DNA of 64,000 bases, from the NCBI GenBank assembly GCA_026120185.1, contig JANUWF010001733.1, positions 248,001-312,000 of the forward strand, in the 5' to 3' direction. Each line of letters opens with the position of its first letter. The first letter of the stretch is position 1. This DNA is from Voacanga thouarsii. Taxonomy: Eukaryota; Streptophyta; Magnoliopsida; Gentianales; Apocynaceae. The position numbers were made by a program, and so were the translations under genes. The notes below the pieces were generated by a model that saw only the letters and a program-made list of their open reading frames with translations, was not told the origin of the DNA and did no database searches. Of this stretch, positions 56,561 through 64,000 are shown one piece after another.

Positions 56561-57830
56561 GAAGAAGAAAGGAAAGGTAGTAGCATAGCCCAAGTCTGAG
56601 CTCAACAAGTCCAAAGGGAAGTGCTTTAAATGTGCTAAGAAGGGACACTGGAAAAGGGAGTGTCTAAACTTTTTGGCCAAGAAAAACCCCACAGGTATTG
56701 TATACTACCTTGAGTCCATTACAATGGTTAGATTATCATCTACTTGGATTGTTGATTTCAGAGCCATTAACCATATCTGTAACTCCCTACAGGGGTTTAG
56801 AAAGATAAGGAAACTTGGGGAAGGCAAGCATTGTCTCCATGTAGGAAATGGAGCACGAGTATAGGGTCGAGCAATGGGAGATCCAAAACTATATTTTGAT
56901 TGTAATAGAATAATTTTGTTGAAGGATATTTTATATGTACCTGGTTTCAAATAGAATTTGATTTTGGTTACATGACTTATTAATTATAGTTATTTTGTTT
57001 CTTTCTATTATAGTATTTCTATCAATAGAGATGGAAACGTTTTATGTAATGGGCACATGTATGAAAATTTATTCTTCATAAATCCTGTTAACAATCAAGC
57101 AAACAACACTCTAAGTGAACTTTCAAATAAGAAAAGAAAGGACAATATCAATTACTCGTATTTATGGCATCTGAGGTTGGGTTATATTAACTCAATCAGG
57201 ATTCAGATGTTAATTTATGATGGGCCTTTAGGCTCATTGAGATTGGAAGGTTGGCCTTAGTGTGAATCATGGTTTATGGGGAAGATGACCCAAAGGATAT
57301 TTACCCAAAAGGCAGAAAGAGCCAAGGAATTACTGAGGTTAGTTCATATTGATGTGTGTGGTCCCCTATCCACACCAACAAGAAGAGGTTATGAGTACTT
57401 CATTTTGTTCACAGATGATTGTACAAGGTTTGGTTATGTTTACTTGATAAGACACAAGTCTGACTCTTTTGACAAGTTTAAAGAGTATAAGGCTGAGGTG
57501 GAGCGTCGAAGAGATAAACTAATCAAAACCCTTTAATCAGATGCAAAGTATCTCCTAGATGAGTTTAGAGACCACATGGCACATCATGGTATAGCATCTC
57601 AGTTCAGTGCTCTTGGGATACCCTAGCAAAATAGAGTAGCTGAGAGAAAGAACAGAACATTTATGGAAATAATCCAAAGCATGATGTCTCATACGACTCT
57701 TCTAATTTCTTTTTGGGGATATGTTCTAGAAAAGTAACGTACGATCTGAACTTGGTACCTTCCAAGTCAATACCTAAGAAGCCCTATGAGATGTGGACTA
57801 GGTGAAAGTCAAGTCTGAACCATCTCAGGA
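56561..57830 (+). pseudogene. copia zinc knuckle, protease, GAG-pre-integrase and integrase remnants
   Basis: In order: the zinc knuckle CFKCAKKGHWKREC, the protease piece WIVDFRAINHICNSLQGF (the usual DSGATNH motif has drifted to DFRAINH), the GAG-pre-integrase segment LWHLRLGYINSIRIQML, and the integrase core with LVHIDVCGPLSTPTRRGYEY, FTDDCTRFGYVYLIRHKSD and, after a stop, DAKYLLDEFRDHM and RVAERKNRTFMEII. Stops occur near 57,258, 57,535 and 57,627. Compared with the copy at 1-2,168 it belongs to a related but distinct copia family. Confidence 0.8.
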
Positions 57831-59713
57831 TATAAAGCTGTTTTGCTTATATATTGATTAAATGAGATAAATTGGAACCAAGATCAGAATTATGCTATTT
57901 GTTAGGTATCTTAAAGGAACAAAAGGAGGTTACTTTTATTATCCCAAAGAGCAAAAAGTACTAGTAAGTACCAATACTAGATACTTGAAGGATGAATAAA
58001 GTACATCTACTGTAGGTTCAACTAAGATGGAACTCATGGAGAAGTTGTCCATGAAGTCAACTTCTAACAACCCAATTATAGAACAAGAAGATACACAACC
58101 TAAGAATTCTCTATAAAACGAGTCTCATGGTAGTGGGAAGATATCTAAGGTTCTAGAAAGAGGGATTGGAGAGGTCTTTGACCTAAACTCAGATTACTAG
58201 GAACAAGATCCTATTAGATACGATGAGGCTATTGCTGATGTCGATGCAGACATATGGCATGAAGCAATGAAAGTACTAGTAAGTACCAATACTAGATACT
58301 TGAAGGATGAACAGAGTACATCCACTATAGGTTCAACTAAGATAGAACTCATGGAGAAGTTGTCCATGAAGTCAACTTCTAACAACCCAATTATAGAACA
58401 AGAAGATACATAACTTAAGAATTCTCTATCAAACAAGTCTTGTGGTAGTGGAAAGATATCTAAGGTTCCAGAAAGAGGGACTAGAGAGGTCTTTGACCTA
58501 AACTCCAATCACCAGGAACAAGATCCTACTAGATACGATGAGGCTATTGCTGATGCCGATGCATAGACATTGGCATGAAGTAATGAAAGCCAAGATTGAG
58601 TCTATGTACATCAATCAGTTTTAGATCTTGTAGCTTCATCTAAAGGGATATAAAACCCATTGGGTATAAATGGGTATACAAGAGAAAGAGAAGAGCAAAT
58701 AGGAAGGTAGAAACCTTCAAAGCTATGATTGTGGTGAAATGGTATACTTAGAAATAGAGGATTGATTATGAGGAAACCTTATCTCTGGTAGCCATACTAC
58801 AATCTATCCGTATGCTCCTTGTCATCGCATATCACTTTGACTACAAGATATGACAAATGGATATCAAGACGGCCTTTTTAAATGGCCATCTAAGTGAAGA
58901 CATCTATGTGTCCTAACCGAAAAAATTGTATTGCAAAAGGCCAAGAACACACGGTTTGCAAGTTTAAGAAGCCCATTTGTAAACTCAAGAAGGCATCCAA
59001 AGTATGGAACATTCATTTTGACGAAATCATAAAGTTTTATGGATTTACTCAAAACAAGGATGAATCATGTGTGTACAAGAAACAAGAAGGTTTAAACGTG
59101 ATTTTTCTTCTTTTATATGTCGATGATATTCTACTTATTAGCAATGATGCAAGGATATTATCATTAATAAAGGTTTAGCTATCTAGTCAATTCAATGTGA
59201 AAGACTTGGAAGCCAGTTATATTCTCAATATCATTCTTCTTAGAAATAAGAAGCAGAAGATGTTAGGTTTATTCCCAGCTATATACATTGATAAGATGTT
59301 GGCAAAGTTCAGCAAAGACTCATGTAAAGGAGCACAAATCCCTTTCAGATATGGGCTATCTCTTTCTTCAAAAGACTCTTTTAGGACTCAAGAAGAAAAA
59401 GACAAGATGAGTAGGATTCCCGATGCTTCGACTGTGGAAAATCTTATGTACATCATGCTGTGTAATAGGCCAGATATCTATTTTGTAATGGGCTTAGTTA
59501 GCAAATATTAGTTAAACATAAGGGAAGTTCATTGGCAAGTTGTAAAGTATATACTCAAGTATCTGAAGGGAATGAGAGATTATATGGTAGTTTATAGGAC
59601 TGATGATTTGGTTCCTAATGAATACACAGACTCAGATATTTAGGTGGATAAAGATGAAAGAAAATCCACTAGTGGATATATCTTTACCTTACCTGGAAGA
59701 GCTATTTTATGGA
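57831..59713 (+). pseudogene. copia reverse transcriptase and RNase H with a tandem duplication
   Basis: The integrase tail (RYLKGTKGGYFYYPKEQKVL) leads into two tandem 315-bp copies (57,958-58,589), then the polymerase: YDEAIADADA, QMDIKTAFLNGHLSEDIY, KASKVWNIHFDEIIKFYGFT and the catalytic YVDDILLISND (YVDD at 59,116-59,127). The frame 59,197-59,511 carries the later polymerase part (LMYIMLCNRPDIYFVMGLVS). RNase H begins with EYTDSDI and DERKSTSGYIFTLPG and is cut at 59,713. Several stops separate the pieces. The YVDD site itself is intact. Confidence 0.8.
57958..58589 (+). repeat. in-frame tandem duplication, two units of 315 bp
   Basis: GTACTAGTAAGTACCAATAC starts at 57,958 and again at 58,273, exactly 315 bases apart. 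Both units run through AGGATGAA..AGTACATC, GAACTCATGGAGAAGTTGTC and GATACGATGAGGCTATTGCT to GGCATGAAG.AATGAAA. The second copy has two extra bases near 58,565. The period is a multiple of three. Confidence 0.9.
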
Positions 59714-62139
59714 TGTAACACCCCACAACTTATGCCCCTATTAAGGTTGGGGATGTCGCCCCATCCATAGGACAAGAGGTCTTTATAACTAGGACATACA
59801 AAATAAATGAAATGAATAATTCAAATTTAAACTTATTACAACCCAAGCAATACATGAACAAGTTCCAAAAATAAATGTCTGCTAAAGTCTCTCAAATGAA
59901 ATACATAGGAAAAATAACAATAAGTCCTCAAAACATAGGCAATTCTCTAGTTAATAACCGTCACAGCAAGATCGACCTGAAAATATGGTATAAAAGGTGG
60001 TGAGACATAAATCTCAGTAAGCTCATGTGTGCTTTAAGTGTTTCAGCTAAAACATTTCATGTATGCAAGTTGAGAAATTTTCATAAAAGATAATGTTGGC
60101 AAGCCTCAAATTAATTTCACAAATGTAGAGCAATGTTTTTCTTTTAAATCATACATGTATACAATAAGTACAACCACTCAAAAGAGGTAGCCATGGCACC
60201 ACACTTTGTGCACCATGACAAAATATCATTCAACATGCCACACTTTGTGAATACTGACACAAGGTAGGTGTACGACCTACTGGGTGAGATACTCCTCTAT
60301 CTCTACGCCCAAACTTACTGGTTGTCTATTTCAGAAATATGCAATCCACTTGACTGAACTTGTTAGCTCGGACCGATATGACCTACAGGACTGGCATCCT
60401 ATCCGGGAAGGACATACCTCTTAGAGGTAGCCACCTACTAAGAGACGTATCCTAACCCTTCAAAGACTAGTCCTAGTAACATTGTTTGTCCTACTTGGGA
60501 GAAGAAACATCATACGATGATTCATTTGGAAAGAGCAATTATGGTTTCCAAAATTCTTGCCAAAGTTGGGTTTTTAGGAAAAGTTTAGCATTTTGTGTAA
60601 AATTGTTTGTCCAACTTTAAATGGTTTACTTGACTAAAACGAAAAGGAAAATTGTCCATAATTGCCTTTACAATACAAATACTCGTATACATTGAGTTTG
60701 ACTTACCATGATAACTTTGATCTTCAAACAGTTTCATGCAGGAACTTACCGGATCTTTTGCTCTTCTTGAGTTCAAAAGTCTTCTAAGGTAGTTCAGGTC
60801 AATCTAACCCCGCCTGGGGTAAACATAAGGTATAAGATAACATCCAAACCATATTTGCCTTAAATAAATAACTTCTAGTTCAACTAGCCACAACAATAAC
60901 TAACCATGACCGCAATGTCTTAAGCTTTAATACTAGTTGATAAAGTATTTTATAAAATAAAATTAGCTTGATAAGTTAAAATAATTGGGTGTTATAAAAT
61001 AAATAATAATAAATCATAGTTTCAAACAATAAATGGTGAGTAATATTGCTAACAAATAAAATTAGTATTAAATCATGTATAATAATAAATCCTAAATAAT
61101 ATTGGTAATAAGTAATATTTAAATAGTATTAGTATAGAAAATCAATTATATTTAATTTTAATTAATAATTAATAGATAATAAATAACCAATAAAATTAAT
61201 AATTTCACAGAGTAGTCGATTGATGATAGAAAAAGGAACCATATCTTACTGACTGAATGAGGAAGAGCTCTTTATGCGCTTTGCTCCCAGCTCCTTCTCG
61301 GCCAGCATCCTGCTCTTAGGGGGTGGGGTCCTGGAGTGAACTACTCATTGCTATGTTGCCCCAACCCAAGTTGGTGAGGAGCATTGTTTTGAGGGAGGGA
61401 AAGCGTGGTTGACAAACCAATCATCGGAGGTCGACTGGACTGGAGTGCTTTCATCAAATGATGCATGTGGGCTGAGCCATTCCCATCCCAAGCGGTGGCC
61501 TGATTCGAGTGAAGAAAGCTGCTACTTGCCTATTGCCTTAACTAATTCCTTTCTATCTATTTCCCTCTCGCCCTCTCTTTCCTTGGTGGAACAAAAGTAC
61601 CATTCGCTCAGCCATACCTTAAGTAACAAATATAATTAATAATAAATAAATTTTAATATAAATAATATTTATGAGTGTAGATAAAAGTTTTAGTAATTCT
61701 AAGTAGTAATAATAATAATAATATGATTTACAAATTCATTTGATATTAATTAATTCCAATATTTTATTATTTATATTTAATAAAAATATTTTATTTATTT
61801 ACTAATAAACTAATAATATTTTAAATAATCCTCTATTTCGACCCTTCACAATTTTTTTTTCGAATTTTGTAGATTAAATTAAATGATAGTACTAATTAAA
61901 TTAATAATAATAATGATAGTAAGAATAATTCTAAAATTAATAAAAATAGTTCTTACAATAATTCCTCTATTGCTAGAGGTCAAAATAGCTAGTTCAGCCA
62001 TACACCAATAAAATCATATAACATATAAACCACAATTCTAAGGCACACAAAATCATTAAAAAGATATATTTTATGCATGACGACATGATATGCATCCCAT
62101 CCCCCTTACTCTAGGGTAAATTTTGGGTGGAGTTTCACA
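59714..62139 (-). repeat. Del/Tekay 3' LTR, 2,426 bp including a foreign insert
   Basis: Plus-strand termini are TGTAACACCCCACAACTT and GGGTGGAGTTTCACA. It aligns by eye with 5,834-6,812 and 8,234-9,130 of the left copy. A 421-bp block at 61,203-61,623 has no counterpart in the left copy. Short-frame ORFs on either strand are chance frames. Confidence 0.75.
61203..61623. other. probable mitochondrial DNA insertion (NUMT), about 421 bp
   Basis: The surrounding LTR is AT-rich and aligns on both sides with the other copy (AAAATTAATAA before, TAACAAAT after), but this block is far more GC-rich and has the composition and phrasing of plant mitochondrial spacer DNA, for example GAAGGAGCTGGGAGCAAAGC on the minus strand. 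There is a 3-base TAA duplication at the edges and no transposon termini. It contains a frame (61,409-61,639) with no recognised product. The mitochondrial origin is judged from style, not from a search. Confidence 0.5.
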
Positions 62140-62156
62140 CCATTTCCTTCTTAGAA
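62140..62156 (-). other. polypurine tract of the Del/Tekay element
   Basis: The minus strand reads TCTAAGAAGGAAATGG next to the LTR start TGTGAAACTCC, preceded by GAATTTCGGGACAAAATTCT. This is the typical tail of Del-type chromoviruses. Confidence 0.75.
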
Positions 62157-64000
62157 GAATTTTGTCCCGAAATTCAGGCGTACCTTTATCTCAAGTCGGT
62201 GTATTTCCACTTTACCCATTCTTCCATTTTCCACGTGGCATCTTAAGTGCCATGAGGCTCCCATTGTACCTTCACCATAGGAATCTGCTTACTCTAGAGA
62301 GTCCTGATACTTAGGTCTAAAAATTTCACGGGTTTTTCCACATAGCTCAAGTTAGGTTGCAATACTAACGGTTTTTCATTCAAAACATGTCCAAGGTCGG
62401 CATTGTACTTCTTCAACTGAGACACGTGAAATACATCGTGTATTCCCATTGACCCATCCGGCTAATCCAACCGATACGACACCAATCAAATTCTTTCTGT
62501 TATCGAAAACGGTCTCAAATATCTCAGATTCAGCTTCCCACCTTTTAGATGCTTCAAAATTCCTCTATTCGGTGTCAACCTTAAGAACACACTGTCTTCT
62601 ACTTAAAATTCCAACTCCCTTTGCTTATTATCCTATAACTTTTTTGTTGGCTCTCGACTGCTTTCAACCTTTCTCTAATTAGCTTTACCTTATCTAACAT
62701 TTTCTGAACGCAGACTTCTCCAGACTTGCTTATGTGACCGTCTTTCGACCAACTCCAGTATAGAGATACTTGACACTTACGTCCATACAATGCTTCATAC
62801 GGGGCCATTCTAATCGAAGATTGGTAGTTATTATTGTAAGCTAATTCTGCATACGGTACACATTCAATCTACTTATCCTCGAAATCTAATACGCAAGCTC
62901 TTATCATGTCTTCCAATATCTGAATAACCCTTTCTCACGACTACCGGTTTGTAGATGTGCCGTTGTACTGAACTTAAGACTAGAACCCATTAATTCTTGA
63001 AACTTGCCCCAAATCGGGATGTAAACCTCCAATCTCGGTTGGACACGATACTTGAAAGTACTCCATGCAATCTGACTATCTCCTGCACATATGTTTGAGC
63101 TAACTTCTCCATTGAATCCCTTACGTTTATCGGTATAAAATGTGTTGACTTGGTCAATCTATCTACCACTACCCATATGGCATCCTTTTTGGTCCTTGCC
63201 ATAGGGAGTCTGCTAACGAACTCCATGGTCACCTCTTCCCATTTCCACTCAGGAATTGGTAAAAGTTGCAGCAATCTTGCCGACTTTTTGTGCTCCGCTT
63301 TAACTTTCTGACAGGTTACATACTTTACCACGTTCTTCTTCATTCCAGGCCACCAATACACCTTCTTCAGATCCTAATACATTTTTACTTCTTTTGGATG
63401 AATAACGTACTTGCTTTTATGAGCCTCTTCCAAAATCTTATCCTTCAACTGGTGCTCATTAGATATACACAAACGATCTCAAAAATACATCACTCCCGTT
63501 TCGTCCTGACAAAAATCACTGCCTTGCCGTTTAAGCTCTTTGTCCTTGAAAAGTTGAAACTCTATATTACTTTGCTGAGCTTTGATGATTTCCCACCTTA
63601 GGTTCAGTATCAATCTCAGATTGCTAACAATAATCCTCTTTTCTTGCACTTCCCTCCTTCTATCCAACACCTCTTGGACTGCTTGAATCTCCTGCACTCT
63701 CAGTATGGCCATTTTGACTTTACAGCTCAGGGCATCAACAACAATGTTAGCCTTTCTAGGGTGGTAGTTGATAGGACAACGATACTCCTCCAAAAATTCC
63801 GTCCATCTCCGCTGCCTCAAATTCAAGTCCTTCTGGGTAAAGATGTATTTCAGGCTCTTGTAGTCGGTAAACACCTCATACTCGGCTCCATACAAGTAAT
63901 GCTACCATTTCTTCAAAGTAAATTCAATGGCAGCCAACTCCAAATCATGTATTGGATAATTGACTTCATGAGGCTTCAACTTCCGAGAGGCATAGGCTAT
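62157..64000 (-). pseudogene. Del/Tekay RNase H, integrase and chromodomain, broken
   Basis: At the right edge the minus strand reads [20 protein letters not shown] (RNase H), then [20 protein letters not shown] and [15 protein letters not shown] in the frame 63,479-63,895. The zinc-binding and integrase part at 62,990-63,361 has YWWPGMKKNVVKYVTCQKVK, PEWKWEEVTMEFVSRLP, VVDRLTKSTHFIPINV and IVSNRDWRFTSRF. Beyond several stops are APYEALYGRKCQVSLYW and, near 62,190-62,330, a chromodomain remnant (PMVKVQWEPHGT, stop, DATWKMEEWVKWKYTDLR). The chromodomain normally steers integration to marked chromatin. Frameshifts and stops are frequent after 62,990. Confidence 0.8.

Larger units (their letters stand above)
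56551..59713 (+). mobile_element. Ty1/copia gag-pol remnant, plus strand, truncated at both ends
   Basis: It runs from the end of gag through protease, integrase, reverse transcriptase and RNase H on the plus strand. The right end is cut inside RNase H by the Del/Tekay LTR at 59,714. The left end abuts a minus-strand copia LTR end without its own LTR. It has many stops and frameshifts. Confidence 0.75.
59714..64000 (-). mobile_element. Del/Tekay chromovirus, 3' half, runs off the right edge
   Basis: On the minus strand, from the right edge: RNase H, zinc-binding domain, integrase and chromodomain remnant, then a purine tract and the 3' LTR (59,714-62,139). The chromodomain at the end of integrase and the long TGTAACACC LTR identify a Del/Tekay chromovirus. 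It inserted into the RNase H of the plus-strand copia element at 59,713. The matching right flank, 5' LTR, gag and polymerase lie beyond the window. Confidence 0.8.

Noticed and set aside
61409..61639. Open frame of 76 residues in the probable mitochondrial patch
   Set aside because: No start context or known product, and it runs into AT-rich LTR at its end.

Overview
This 64 kb window reads as transposable-element-dense, intergenic DNA from a flowering plant, probably a eudicot with a sizeable repeat fraction. The evidence is AT-rich sequence, plant-type Ty1/copia elements (Sirevirus-like and Tork/Angela-like), plant Ty3/gypsy chromoviruses of the Del/Tekay type with chromodomain remnants, and a plant Ty3/gypsy Tat-lineage element with a plant mobile domain gene. 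I found no convincing single-copy host gene, no tRNA or rRNA gene and no CRISPR array. The species cannot be told from what is here.

Layout. 1-5,556: minus-strand copia element running off the left edge, with gag, protease and integrase remnants, a long leader and a 5' LTR; a second, inverted LTR fragment faces it. 5,557-11,446: gag start, primer site and 5' LTR of a minus-strand Del/Tekay chromovirus, split by a gypsy solo LTR (6,818-8,228). 11,447-13,340: copia LTR remnant and a decayed plant transposon-protein gene. 13,462-19,948: minus-strand Sirevirus-like copia with 5' LTR. 19,949-21,750: tail and 3' LTR of a plus-strand gypsy. 21,751-27,204: a second Sirevirus LTR split by a 2,991-bp Del-type solo LTR. 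27,205-32,418: non-autonomous gypsy element with two LTRs. 33,857-48,498: a very long Del-type LTR split by a full-length 10,782-bp Tat element (36,472-47,253). 48,499-54,680: the gag of that Del element, itself split by a copia LTR and a 3,284-bp solo LTR. 54,990-56,550: copia LTR. 56,551-59,713: plus-strand copia gag-pol remnant. 59,714-64,000: minus-strand Del/Tekay element with 3' LTR (carrying a probable mitochondrial DNA insert), chromodomain, integrase and RNase H, running off the right edge.

How the parts work together. Almost every gene is a broken copy of retrotransposon gag or pol, and layering is shown by target-site duplications (TSDs) read directly from the sequence: AGTAC around 6,818-8,228, ATACA around 21,936-24,926, AGTAT around 36,472-47,253 and AGTAG around 50,990-54,273. 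The best preserved element is the Tat copy. On the minus strand it has gag, protease, reverse transcriptase, RNase H, a second RNase H and integrase. On the opposite strand, between integrase and the 3' LTR, it has a separate gene with its own TATA-like box, a plant mobile domain, a proline-rich linker and a coiled coil. That antisense gene is the most interesting content. Coordinates marked about are boundaries judged by eye.
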